From: Apostichopus japonicus
Taxonomy: Eukaryota; Echinodermata; Holothuroidea; Aspidochirotida; Stichopodidae
Assembly (NCBI RefSeq): GCF_037975245.1
Contig: NC_092563.1
Span: 21,146,699-21,210,698 of the forward strand
DNA length: 64,000 nucleotides
Direction of reading: 5' to 3'
Of this stretch, positions 12,571-25,300 are shown piece after piece; positions within the stretch are counted from its first letter, which is position 1, and each line of letters starts with the position of its first letter. Made by a program: the position numbers and the translations under genes. A model generated the notes under the pieces. It was not told the DNA's origin and made no database searches. It saw only the letters and a program-made list of their open reading frames with translations.

Positions 12571-15500
12571 TTTTCAGATTCCTGAAACTAGAATAACATC
12601 TAGTCTTGATCTGTAAACATATTATTTCCTGTAGTACATTGCCAAATGCTGTGCCCTTTATTTTCTGTGTTCTCATTGGTAAATCTTTAACACAAACATC
12701 TTTTAGGGAGTTCTAATTTTGGCTTTATCCACAAAAAAAAATCCTCACAGGGCAAACACAAATTAGTTCCGTTTCCCGCTAACTTGGCAAATATTTTGAC
12801 ATGTTTCTTCCTGACCCAATTGCGATTGATCTCCACAGTGGTAGTAACTCACAACTCTTTTCTTTCCCTGGGAAGGTTTTGGTGATTTCCAGGGTCAACA
12901 GTACCCATTCACACTCCTCAATAATATGTTGCTCCATATTTGTTTGCATGCTAAACACAGTGCAGTTTTCTGATGATGTAATTCAAATTACTTTTTCCTC
13001 ACAGTGTACCCATTTCTTCATAATCTGTGCCACTTACGTACAAGGATGTTCGTGAAAAGAGGAAATAAAATATCAGACAGTATGCAGTTAATATCTGCCG
13101 CCATTTGCCAGTCAAAAATTTTGGAAGTCAACTTATTTTAACTTTTTTTTTTGGCAGCCTTGTAAAAAACTTTATATATATACGGTATTGCAATTACCCC
13201 AAGGAGAAATTATGAACGAACTTATGACTTTTTGTCATTGTTTGACGGGTGAATGCCAGGGTGGGGGGGGGCTGGGGGTCAGTGAAAGGAGGGAGAATAT
13301 GCAGGAAAGTGGCAGGCGGGGACTTGGGATGTTCTACTAGGGGAAGACCTTACTGTACAAGCATTGCAGCATATATTTTGGACTATGTACACATGGTTTC
13401 ATGTTCTTCCTGATTCCTTTGTGTAGGATATTATTGATCTAGATATGTCTGCAGATAAATCAATCACACAGTCTTCTAATCCATTCTCTGTGCTTTCACA
13501 CAATTGTTGTTTTGAATCGAGTTTCTGTCTCCCAATGTTGCTCAGATTCGAGTGGACGAATGGTCATTGCGACCAATTCAGATTTCATTGACAAATAGAA
13601 AAGAGCTATAAATATAAAAGCTACTGTTTGGGGTGTGGGTTGGGATAAGGGGGGTGGGAGTGAGGGGGAATGGAACTCAAAAAAAATATTCAATACAGAG
13701 GATTTATGTTCCAAGATCTGTTCTTCTCTTCATTTGAAGCCAACAATTTCTTCTCTGGATCTTATTGGTTCTTTAAAAAAACTGCATCAGTCAATGTTTT
13801 ATGGGTTACATCAATACCTCATCTCTGGTAAACCATGTTTTGCTGATATTTGTAAAACAGACACGTCCCTGCCATGCACTGGTGCTGCGTGCAAACATGT
13901 TGCGCTAATTACACTTCTGAGGAAATTAATTTTCTTGAGTTATTGAAAGTCACCGTGAGCTATTGAACAATATTCTGCTTTGTCATAGAGTCCATGTGAC
14001 ATATATATCGATAATTTTTTTTTTTCACGTTTGTATGAAATGATAATAAAACACCTGCAGCACATTTCTGGGAAATGTTCCTTATAAACAAAAATTGCCT
14101 CACTTTGATGAAAAGCTATGCAGTGATGTTTATCCATTTCTGTAGTAATGTGGTAATAGTATTCAACAAGTCATTACTGTCAAAATGGAAAAGATTAATT
14201 GGTTCTGCTTTTGAGCAAATAAACTTTTTCACACCTCCGATGTGATGGTCCGCTAGACGGATTTTATTTGCTCCTTTGAAACCATGCTTCCGCCTGAAAG
14301 GGTTGGGAACAGTCTAAGAATGGTGTTTACTCATCAAACCAGGTTCCTACAATTAGTAGTTCATACAAATACAACAAAACATAAAACTAAAAAAAAAACT
14401 GGCAAAGAATGAGAGTTTTGAGAGAAACCACACAGGTTGACTGTCTGTGTTTCATTATCTTTGATGTCCCCTTAAAGCAGCCTTCAGGCAATTTTTTCAT
14501 TCTGCTTCTGAAAAATCAGGACTTTTGGAGACAAAATTGAGCAGTAGTACAATTCTGAGGGTATGATAATATGATTTAAAATGTTGCTATTAAAATGACA
14601 TGTATTTTGCCAATTGTGTTATACAGTGAAACTCTAAAAGAAATCAGTCAGTCAATTAAATTACATTATTTGTGCTGAGTTGTAAATTTGCAACAGAATT
14701 GAAATCAACAGAAATGAAATGATTTTCTCAGTTTTTGCTTAAATTCTAAACTAGTGAGATCCTCGCGGTGTTAAATGGAGGTGTAGTCTTAATGTTGTTT
14801 GATATGTCATATATCTTAACAATTCAAATATGTCGGATAATGTTGACAAAACCTCCATGTTATAGTCGTATCATGAAATTCTGCTCTGTTGTATCCGAGA
14901 ATATTAATTGTTTCTCTTTGCAAAAATAACATAAAGACTCAAAGGATAAACAGGGAAGGACCTGATTTCTTTTGTTAGAGTAGTGGTTCCTCTTTCGCTT
15001 TTGAGCTCTACAAGTTAATTTTCACAGAAGATTTAATTAATGTTACATGTTACAGTACAATGCTGTATACAACATGTATGTATGTGTTAACACAGTATGC
15101 AGTCCTATCCCACTGTATTGCTAGTGCACAGTTTAACCTTGTACGCCTACAGTCTGTAGTCACACTGCATGTTATACAGGGTATAGTAACAAAATTGATA
15201 AACATATGGTAAGAAGGAAATCAGAGATGACAGAACTGCTGTGTCACATACAGTCTTGTTCTGCCTCTATATATCATGCCTCGCTGGGCGTAATCACTTA
15301 AATCAGCTTTGCAAGTAAAGTGGACAATTTCATCAAATTGTATAGAATATTACTCAAAATGAGATTGCAAAAATTTGATAAAATTACAGTAAGACACTCT
15401 TCCCAGGTTTTATTTTCTTTTAATCATGTGGAAGTTCAAAACTGAGGAGTATAGATTTGATTCAATGCTCAAGAGCTTGCCACCCTTATCTTGTCAGTAT

Positions 15501-17514
15501 TAATCACATGTCAAAAACAAACTGGAAAGAAATTTGGTACTTTATACTTCAATATTTGAATGAAACTTAAAGCTATATGTAATATGATATAACTCTTTAT
15601 GAAATATTTTGTGGGTATTTTTTAGCATTGGAAAATTTACCAAAATCAACTCAAATAAGCTGCTTTAAATTTTTGCAATAATCATCAGGCCGTCGTCTGT
15701 GTTAAACTTGGATGATTCTTGTCTGCAGGAGAATGTTCATGTAAAGCGTATGAGGCTCATCTTACGGCAGATACGAAGGAATATTGAAGGACGTTGATAA
15801 TCGATAAGAAATGCACAGAATGATACAGAACATATATGTAATGTGCAATGTGTGTACAGCACATTACTTAAATGTTATAAACTTTAAAGTGGAGAGAGGT
15901 GTGTCTATGGCTTCGAGTTTCAACAATATCCCCTCCCCTTCCCTCCTCCCCCCTACCACCACAGCCTTCACCGTCCACACTCAATCATCCACATCCCAGC
16001 TCCCACATATCCGTAGAAAATATTCTTGTTTGTGATGGATATATACGTAGGATATACACTCTTTTGTTCATAGAAAGGGATTTTCTTCGGATATTTCCTT
16101 ACACTTGAAAAGCCTAAAGTTCTGTGATAATAGTTTTCCACCCAAAGACCTTATTATACACTGGCTCATGCGGTGTGTCCAAATACTGTACAGTACCAGT
16201 CTATCTACGGCAGCAGGCTACTGGCATTTTATCAAGCTAAGCTGAAAGATATCTCAAAGATAAATTTGAATCTCAGTGTCAAAAATGCATCTGATATAAA
16301 GATGTCAGAAAGAATGTACAACACTTAAAAATTGTTCTCTTGTTTAAAATGTTCAGTTTCAAATGGGAAACAAAACCCTTTATTGAATGGCCCATCCTGC
16401 AAGATATTATCATTGCCATACTGTTAGTAATTAACCATACTGTCAGTAATAACTAAACTGTTAGTAATAACCATACTGTCAGTACCAAATTCAGTGTGGC
16501 AGGACACACTCTGAGAAACAGATTCCCTACTAGAGTACTGAACAATTCTTCTCACATAAATGGATTCTTTTGAAGCCTTTCTTAATTCAAAGATTACTTA
16601 ATACTGGCAACAAAGCCCTGTAAGAATGCTAGTCTGGGGGGTGGGTATAGTACCGTAGAAGTGGTTTTCAGTTGCTTACACATCGTCTGGGATGTGGTTC
16701 ATTTCCTTGTGAAAAGTCATGTAGCTTAGCGTTTGATATTTGGTTTTTAACGCCTGAGGCAAAGTACAGTTTACAATTAATCAGTTGTTAATAGTTGACT
16801 TCAGATTTGTTATTTGTTACTTTTTTTTATTTAAAAAAAAGAGGAGATCTCAAGTTTGGGCTTAACAGAACCTTTCAGTTAAAATATTTGGCAAAACCCT
16901 TAATCAAACATTAATCAATCAAGTGGTCCATAGTAGGATTACAGAGGGAGGCTTACGTTATGACTAAATTATTTATTGTGTAGGGACCATCATGGGGGGG
17001 GGAGGGAAAAAAAAGAGTGATCACCACAAGCGTTACATTTTGTGACTGTTATTAACATCATTCCATGGATTCTTTCATTTCCAGAATGATCATACTTTCA
17101 CAAAAAAACAAAAAAAAAACACCCCAAATATTTTTAGTCTGAATTTTTTTTTTTTTTTTGCTTCTTCAAGTTTGGCAGTTTTGCATTATCCTGTTTTAAC
17201 CTACCATCTATGAAGGCTAGTGCATGTTGTATTGTATTCTGTGCACTGTGCTCTTCTACATAATAAATGCTATTTCCTTGTTCACCTGTCATCTTGATCA
17301 ACTTTCTTCAGTGTATTTGATATTCTTCTGTTGTGAAAACATTTCTGTAATATGTTTAATGTAATATATATGTTAATACCATTTAAAGTTCTTGCAGTCT
17401 TTCTGTAAAGCAACTTGTTTTATTTTCTTGTTTTAAAAATCTCCTTCTCTGTCTTTATCTTGTCATATATTAAACCTCTGTCAAATTTGAAGTACAGTAA
17501 CAATTATCTAGCTC
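12571..17514. other. Non-coding stretch between repeats
   Basis: No gene is recognised. The stretch is AT-rich, with a G-rich patch at 13261-13330, a pyrimidine tract at 15930-15965 and short inverted or tandem motifs. A cluster of four related 19-20 bp units (CCATACTGTCAGTAATAAC type) lies at about 16415-16485. Open frames of up to about 100 codons here show no recognisable domain. Confidence 0.5.
16415..16485. repeat. Short tandem repeat, about 19-20 bp unit
   Basis: The words CATACTGTTAGTAATTAAC, CATACTGTCAGTAATAAC, AACTGTTAGTAATAAC and CATACTGTCAGTACC follow one another, giving about four degenerate copies. Confidence 0.75.
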
Positions 17515-17517
17515 TTA

Positions 17518-17750
17518 AGCCCAGGTCACATCTGCGCGATTCAACACGCGATTCAACTCACAACTAAATCACGCGAATCAGAAAAGTTGCTTCAAAGAAG
17601 TTGCGCTGATTAGGACATTGCTCTATTGCAAATCGACGGCGCAACTTTTATTGCGCAACAAGTTGATACCCGTGTCTAACTACGCGATTCAACCTTCAAT
17701 TGTATTGCGAGTTGAATCGCGTGTTGAATCGCGCAGATGTGACCCGGGCT
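17518..17750. mobile_element. PIF/Harbinger-like MITE
   Basis: A 233-bp element with long terminal inverted repeats of about 40 bp. The left end reads AGCCCAGGTCACATCTGCGC and continues with GATTCAACACGCGATTCAAC. The right end is its reverse complement with one difference among these bases (GGG for AGG). TTA lies immediately outside both ends (17515-17517 and 17751-17753), matching the 3-bp TWA target duplication of PIF/Harbinger elements. The short interior, rich in TTGCGC and GCGCAA words, encodes nothing. The element could fold into a long hairpin. Confidence 0.85.
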
Positions 17751-18170
17751 TTACTGTCAAGTTGTCAACCTATTTATTTGTTGTACAATAGTGTTTGGTC
17801 ATTTTGATAGCACTTTCTATGTGTCAATGTTTCAGATTGCTATCAGTAGATGTTCCTTGATATTCTGTAATATGTATTGCACAGAGTTTACTGTTCTTTG
17901 AATCTACAGTACCGTCGTCTTAATTGTAACGTTTGACGTATCCTGTAATGTTATGTTAAATCATTTTATATCATCTTTTAAAGCATTATTTCAATTATTT
18001 TGGATTATTTACAGCTCACCTGATGATCTCATGTACAATTTTAATAAGGAAACAAATGAAAAGTTTTCAAAAAGGACTGTCGTCGCAAAATTGGAACTTT
18101 ACTGCAGAAAGATAGGATACAACAAAAATTGTGGAGTTAAAATTAACCCACACTTGCAATGAGTGATCAA

Positions 18171-18660
18171 AAAGGATGCAGTGCATTTGTTTAGTGCACT
18201 GTTAGGTTTCAAATTACTTTACCCAGTAGCATAACTACTGTACAAACTCTGTGAGTGGTTTTTCTTTATCGGTTAAGATTCCCTGTACCATAAACCCCAA
18301 AGTCGGTTGACTGGTATTTCTGTTGAGTTCTTATAATGTATCTATCTGGTCATCCGGTGAGTCTTTTATGTTATTTTATGAACCTCCCTTTATAACAATG
18401 TATTTTGCACTGCATCCATCATGTAAAAGGATGCAGTGCATTTGTTTAGTGCATTGTTAGGTTTCAAATTACTTTACCCAGTAGCATAACTACTGTACAA
18501 ACTCTGTGAGTGGTTTTTCTTTATCGGTTAAGATTCCCTATACCATAAACCCCAAAGTCAGTTGACTGGTATTTCTGTTGAGTTCTTATAATGTATCTAT
18601 CTGGTCATCCGGTGAGTCTTTTATGTTATTTTTATGAACCTCCCTTTATCTCGATGTATT
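18171..18660. repeat. Tandem duplication, about 255-bp period, two copies
   Basis: The first copy starts at 18171 (AAAGGATGCAGTGCATTTG) and the second at 18426. They share almost all bases through TACTTTACCCAGTAGC, the ATAAACCCCAAAGTC segment, ATCTATCTGGTCATCCGG and GAACCTCCCTTTAT, with a few substitutions and a one-base insertion. In the first copy GGATGCAGTGCA (18174-18185) is matched by its exact inverse TGCACTGCATCC (18406-18417). This encloses a 244-bp segment with 12-bp perfect inverted ends. The second copy keeps the left end but lacks the right inverted end. Confidence 0.9.
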
Positions 18661-18829
18661 TTGATGTACCGTTTATATAATTTAATGAAACATTGCAGAA
18701 GTTCTTAGCTACTTTTTGATCATGATGAATGATTTTACAGTATGGTATCATCATTCTTTTTGCTCTTTGTCTATTTTCTGTACAGGGCAGTATTAAGACC
18801 ATCAAACTGAAGTACAGTAATATTGTCAA

Positions 18830-18915
18830 ATGAGAAATCTGTCATTGAAACAAAAAGAAAAACAAAATAAAAAAAAATAAAAAAAGGAAAAGGAGAGAGA
18901 GAGAGAGAGAGAGGT
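18830..18915. repeat. A-rich and (GA)n simple sequence
   Basis: The stretch runs from an AAATAAAAA-type tract into GGAGAGAGAGAGAGAGAGAG ending at about 18912. The minus-strand frames across it give low-complexity Ser/Phe/Leu proteins and are not genes. Confidence 0.85.
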
Positions 18916-19188
18916 GTACAGTAGCCATGGCCCCAACTCGGCTTCGGTATGTGAAACTTTCCACTTTCTCGCACGAAAGCTTTTTCGGGCCGGTACACGG
19001 GGGTGCAGCAAACTCAGTGTGCATAGCTATCAGTATAAAATCGAATAACTGTGGCAACGGCTTTATCAAATAATATCCTCTCTGACTAAACCACTTCTTT
19101 CCTCTCTCATCTCATGCCCCATTCTGCATGCTCTTTTGTTTACTAAACCCTTGTTTGCACCCTTCTCCTTTTTTTCTCTTTTGGTCAG

Positions 19189-19335
19189 CAGTATCGGCTC
19201 GGATGATGCGCTAGACCCGCTCATCATGGACGATGATCTGTTGGAGAGCGAGAACGATAGTCTGACCAGAAAGGGATCCAAGAAACGGGACATTTTCTCT
19301 AGCTGCTTCTGCTGCATGTCACAGTGTCTGTCAAG
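19189..19335 (+). CDS. ATP9 exon (first certain): acidic N-terminal tail
   Basis: The acceptor is the CTTTTGGTCAG tract; an alternative AG three bases later would start the exon at 19192. The exon encodes residues 1-49: an acidic stretch ([20 protein letters not shown]) that parallels the acidic LDEMPLMMSEE region of ATP9B, then KGSKKRD and a Cys-rich segment ([10 protein letters not shown]) like the CCGGG/CTSCCG part of ATP9 tails. The donor AAG|GTCTCG is weak, but only this choice gives phase 2 and a continuous frame into the next exon. It needs 2 nt from an upstream exon. The following 3.1-kb intron holds the minisatellite at 20848-21050. Confidence 0.85.
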
Positions 19336-22300
19336 GTCTCGTAAACATCATCTTCTTTTTTCCTCCTCCCTCTCTCCATCTCATCATTTCCAGCGTCTTC
19401 CAGTACTAATTAAAAGCAACCGTGTGCTATCAGAACAACCTAACACTCGAAATTGCCGCATTGCTCAGGTCTGCAAACTAACTGGTGTATAGTCTGGTAT
19501 CAACTAATATGAAAATGAAAATTTGAAATGTTTCCTTTTTTGACCCAAGAAGTGGAAATCAACTCTACTGATTGTGCCAAATCATTTGCTCTAAATAGCA
19601 AACTCTCAGCCCTGATTCTTGTATGCTAATCAGGGCATCGTTAGCTATGGTACATTGGGTGTGAAATTGTTATAGACCAATTAGAAGAGATTCTCTAGTG
19701 GGTGAGTGAATCTACACTGTGTAGTAAAGTAAGCTACATTTACACTGTAAAGCACTGCCTCATGCATACCTGTGTATTACCATGGTGAGCTTTTAAAGTC
19801 ACTCTGTAACTGGAACTTTGATCCATACAGTACTTCCTTTGAAGGGAAGTTGTTTTTAATTGAGTGTTGCTTACAGTTTCTTGTACCTTTAAATAGAAGG
19901 AGGGTAAATCTGTATTTGAAATACTTCTCAGTTACTGCAATGAGGCTGTGGGGGGGGGGGGGGGCGTGTTGAAGATATTCACCTTACGGTACGCCACCTA
20001 AGTTGATCTCTAAGTGATAGCAACCCGGTGAATCAGTTCACTACTGTATGCAGTAGAATTCTACATTAGAGAGTAGAGACTCCTTACATCATTATGAATT
20101 GTCACCCAAGATAGAGCCTGGGCATATGAAAACCCAACAACTTGATCCAATCTCAACCCTACAGTAGTTCCTTTATTACATCGAGAGTTAGAGACTGATA
20201 GAACGGTAATGTTGATGTTACATCAAAAGTGAGGATCAAAAATCCTTTAGAAAAGGCAAAGATAATACTTATAAATCTCATACATCATCATGGTGCTACT
20301 AATACCCTGCTTGTATAAGATTCAAGAATACACATATATATTAATTTGCAGTGTGTCTGTACAATAAATACATTCAGACCTATGCTATACATGAGAAGTA
20401 CAGTAATTTATAGTACTATGTAAAGTACTATATATAGTATGTGTTTGTGAGCACTATGTATAAAGTATCAGGTGTGCTGTGTAAACTTGCTCATATGATT
20501 AACCTTTTTTTATAGTGTTGAGAAAAGTAGAAGATGACAATAGACAGAATCTAACCATCGTAGATAAAGACAAGATAAAGTCTTCTTTGTTGTAATGAAA
20601 TGTGAAGCAGGATTGAAAAAGAAACTTTTTTTTTCTATTAAAAAAGGATTAGGGACATGTCATCTGGATCTATTTGGAAGCATTCCAGAGTAATAATCCT
20701 GACTCACAAATCTGGATTACTGTGTTATGTTTTGACTTGGAAGGATAATTCTCTATTGTATAACTGACTGCATTCTGTTTGGAACACAGGCTTTTGTTTC
20801 ATTGTGTCAAGTATTGCCTACACTTTGTAACATACAGTACACAGACATAGTAATAGTACTAGCCTGTAGTACTAGCCTATAGCAGTAGTACTAACATGTA
20901 GCACTAGCCTATAGTAGTAGTAGTACTAGCCTAAAATACTAGCCTGTAGTACTAGCCTATAGTAGTAGTACTAGCCTATAGTACTAGCCTATAGTACCAG
21001 GCTATAGTAGTAGTAGTACTAGCCTATAGTACTAGCCTGTACTATATATATAGTAACCTGAATGGTTGTTCTGAATCAGTATATTTATACAATTCTGGAT
21101 ATCAAATGGTTTTGGTATTTTGCCAGATATATTTTTTTGTAGTTTACAGTCTATGATCTATTTGGAATTTTACCATCGTTGAACATTGAACCCTTTCTGT
21201 GTGGACGTTGTGGTTTATGGTTAATGCATGGCTGTATTGTCAAATCTGTGATATTTAACATGGAATCTCATTCCAATAATGAGGAAACGGTAGAAGATAA
21301 CAACGTGGATAAGAATATCTTGTTAAAGTAGGTCTCCATGGCAATTTTTCTTTGGAGGACATTAGTTGACATTTATAACAGAACACATACATTTTACATG
21401 TATCTTTATTATATAATGTCTAAGAAAAGATGCCTTTACAATACAGTTTCATGTTGCTGTTGTATATCAGAACCACTGACTTTTCATTTACTAGTGTGAT
21501 GAGGTAGGCTTGGAAGCAGATTCTGTATTGAAATCTATTGGGGTTTGGTAATAAGACTAGGCTACCATTACCAGTAATTCAGTGGTGATATATTGCGTGA
21601 AAATGCTGTCCTGTTATCCACAGCATTTATTTCTCTTGCCGATATGGAAACTAAAACTCCATTCCTTAGCTGACGGTCCTCCTCTTTTACTTCCTCAAGT
21701 CTGTCAAAACCAACCCTTAAGTTGTCATCGTAACTCTCCATTGACGTTTCTAGAAGAAACTTAATACCCACCTCGTCTCAATTTGCATTCTTAAAGTCTG
21801 AGATTGAAAATTCATATATATTTTGTAGAGCTTATGAAATGAATTGGAGTAATCCCTTAAATTTCTATATATCTCAGCAATGGAACAATCTATCCAGATG
21901 GCAGTTGGATGAATGTGTTTCTCTTTGCTTGCTCTGCAATGTATAATTCTTTAAAAGTGAAAAAAAAAAAGAAGCTCTGTTAAAGGTGCATACATACTGT
22001 ACAGCAACATGCTCTTGATGCTGTCAATGGTATCAACTCGACTTGACAGGCAACATATAAACTGCTTTGAGTTCCGCATAAATGAATCTCTCTCCCAAGC
22101 ATAAGGAGAAATAAAAAGCATGAATTAAGTGATGATAAGTCTTAATTCAGTTATAGCTTGCTTGCATTATTTATGCTAGGTCTACTGTAGGTTCATCTGG
22201 TATGATGAAACTGTACCTGGGATATAGTAATATTATTTCTTGATGGATTGGACCGTCTGTGGTGATATAAGTAATGCTGCAAACTCAAAAGTTTTGTCCA

Positions 22301-25300
22301 AATGCAATTGTTCAAGATCTCAAATGTTGTTGCAATGGCAAACAGCTGTTTGTCAAATGGCAGGCACTTCAATATTGATAAATAGCAAATTATATTTGAT
22401 CCTTGAAAAATGTCAAATCTGATAACTAAAAGGTTTTTCTCTCCTCTCTTTTTTCCTCCCATCCCATCCCGGTTACAGATGTTTGGGACGTGTCAAGTCA
22501 AAGTTCACTGGAGAGATGAAGCTGAATCCAAGGAACGTTTGGTTAGGAAGACAAGGACCCCAGGTAGAGAGTTATTCACCCAACAGGATCAGAAACCAGA
22601 AATACAACATCTTAACATTTTTACCATTGGTAAGTATGAGACTGGTTTCATCATCTCAGGAGTTCCATATCCATGTCTGTTTCTGATAAATGACTAGTGA
22701 TGTTGTGTCATCCATGAGGTGTTGTTAACAGAAAGTTTCATAGATTAGACATGATGGAAATGAATTTTAAAAGCTGTTGGTTCACATACAGCACTAGTAA
22801 TGCATCATCTTCTGTTAATTCCCTGTCTGTCTATCACACATGGCTCGCACCTTCTGAAAGTTAGGACTGATTTATAATTCATCCACAAATCTCTCTCTAT
22901 AGTTTGTTGCCTCTCATTCAGGAATACATAAATTTTCCATGATGCGGAATGGATGTTTTTGTACGTGATTGATATTGCTGATTGGAAATTTTAAAGTTGG
23001 ATAAATATACTGGTCAAAAGTTAAGAATGATTTACTCCATTAGTCACCCACAACTCTTTATAATTTGCTCTCTCTCCACTTAGTGCTTTATGATAAATCT
23101 TTCACGCGGAGAATCGACGTTGTGTACTGGATGGATTTTATGATTGGAAATTTAAAGCTGCCCAACTTGTCATAATTTCCCCACATGCGACACCCTCCCA
23201 TCACCCTGTATTCTGCTTTGAAATTTCTTAAATCTATCACACAAAGTTGTCACCTTTCAAACTTTAAGCTTGAGTTATTACTAAACACTAACCATCTATG
23301 ATACTCGGTCACTAGCTGAGATAACAGCCTTGCTGTTTTTCTAGTGTCCTTCATATATTAACCTTCCTACTGTAATGTTAGTTTTGTATTAATCTTGAGA
23401 AATAAATATGAAAATTTGAAATTGAAATTGATATTAAACCTCTTCATCTGAAGACTATGGTCAGTTTGGATGACTAAGAGTTTTGTTTGTTTTGACAGAT
23501 ATTTTTGAATGCAAATATTTGAAGGTACAATATGTCTATGTATCTTCAGGAATAGTCACATACTGTGCTGCTGGTAGAGCATGGATCACTTCATTGTTGA
23601 TACCTGTATATCAATCGCTATCACACCTCACTCTTAATGATAAGATTCAAGACTTGACTACTATTAAACCACACCCAAACACCACCACTCTTACTTTACT
23701 AAGCCATAACTCCTTTTATTAATCTAATGCTACCCTTGTGACTTTCTAAAATTGTACTTCAAGTTTGATGTTATTGTGATGAAGCCATCTCAGTTTCAAT
23801 GTGTACCAGTATTTTATTGATAATTAACACTAGAGGCATTGTTTTGTTTATTCATAAAATGATTCACTTCTGTTTTATTTCTCATTCTTGACCTTCAGGT
23901 CTTGTTTAATCAATTCCGACTGTTTCTCAACCTGTACTTCCTGATCATGGCGCTGACTCAGTTTATCCCTGCATTCCGGATAGGTTATCTCTACACCTAC
24001 TGGGGTCCACTGGTAAGTGAAGTAATCCTTGCTCCCTGATGTCATCTGTACACCTCCTCCTCCTCCTCCTGCACCCCCTCCTCCTCTCTCTCTCTCCTAA
24101 CCATCTCAAACTTGGAATGCACTTTATTTTTTTCTTAAAAAATAATGTGTTAGCTTGATTCTGAAGATATGCGTATATATGGGAAATGAAATGTGAACTG
24201 GCAACTTCTGTAAACTTACATTGATTAACTTTGACTAAGGCTTGACTATGTGTGCTTGTATTTGAGTCGTCAGTTTCGGTTATCAGGAAGGGGGGAAAAA
24301 AAAGACCGTTTTTATTTCTATTTATTTTGTGCAATTTGTTTATTTTCACAGAATCTAGTTTGATTGATCTGCATATGTCTTGCTTTTCTCTTCTCTGTTA
24401 ACAGGCTTTCGTCATCTTTGTCAACATGTGTCGAGAGGCTTTGGACGATTTCCGTCGATTTTGTCGCGATAGGGAAGTCAATTCCCAAGTCTATGAAAAG
24501 TTGACTCCTGCAGGACTCGTAAAAGTGCCCAGTTCAGAAATACAGGTTTCAGACCTCATCATTGTAGAAAAGGTAATTGTGAAATGCAAATTCTCCAGCA
24601 GTATATTTCATCGACGGCATAGGTTTTCTCTTACCATCAATATATGCTGGGATGCAGAGTAAAGTATGATTGTTCTTTAGGTCCTAGAGCAAGGTGATGT
24701 TTCTTCATCTGAAGGCCTTTCGATTTCTGAAAAATGATCCAGCATGAAGTATTGACTTTACCCAAATACATATGTCTACTTGGTGCCATTGATGTGATGG
24801 AGGGTGAGATCCAAAAATGTTGAATTTTGAAGAAATTTTCAGAAGAAAATTTAGAATTTTTAAGAAAGGAAAATGGAATGACCCTTTAAAAACATTTTTG
24901 GAGTTGTATCCTTGGTCAGAGTATGTTCTATAACCTTGTGCAAAAATTGGTTGTATTTGTATTATGGACACTGGTAACTTAATTTGGCCTTTTTCAAGTT
25001 GAAGACTCAGTCAAATGTAATCCAGTGAATTGTCTCTCCCAAACCTTTGTTTTCTAATCGTCACATCTCCTTTGATTTTGCAGGACCAGAGAGTGCCAGC
25101 AGACATGATATTTTTAAGAACAACAGAAAAGAATGGTTAGTTGCATGTGTTTCTTAATCTTCCATCCGTTAACTATCAGCTACATTTGTGTTTCTTTGTG
25201 GATTCGTTGCAAGTGGTAGAAAACAATTTGTAATGGAAAATCTGCTTTTGACTCAGTTAAAGTTTGGTTATGAAACGAAACCAAAGAAAAGTCTGGAACA

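Noticed and set aside
12839-12875. A 37-nt segment between an AG and a GT that would fix the ATP9 exon phase gap
   Set aside because: The donor (GGAAG|GTTTTG) is poor, and its short translation has no resemblance to ATP9 tails. Many such segments occur by chance in 17 kb.
22410-22697. Alternative plus-strand frame over the RNQKYN exon
   Set aside because: It is a shadow frame; the ATP9 frame is fixed by family similarity and by phase on both sides.
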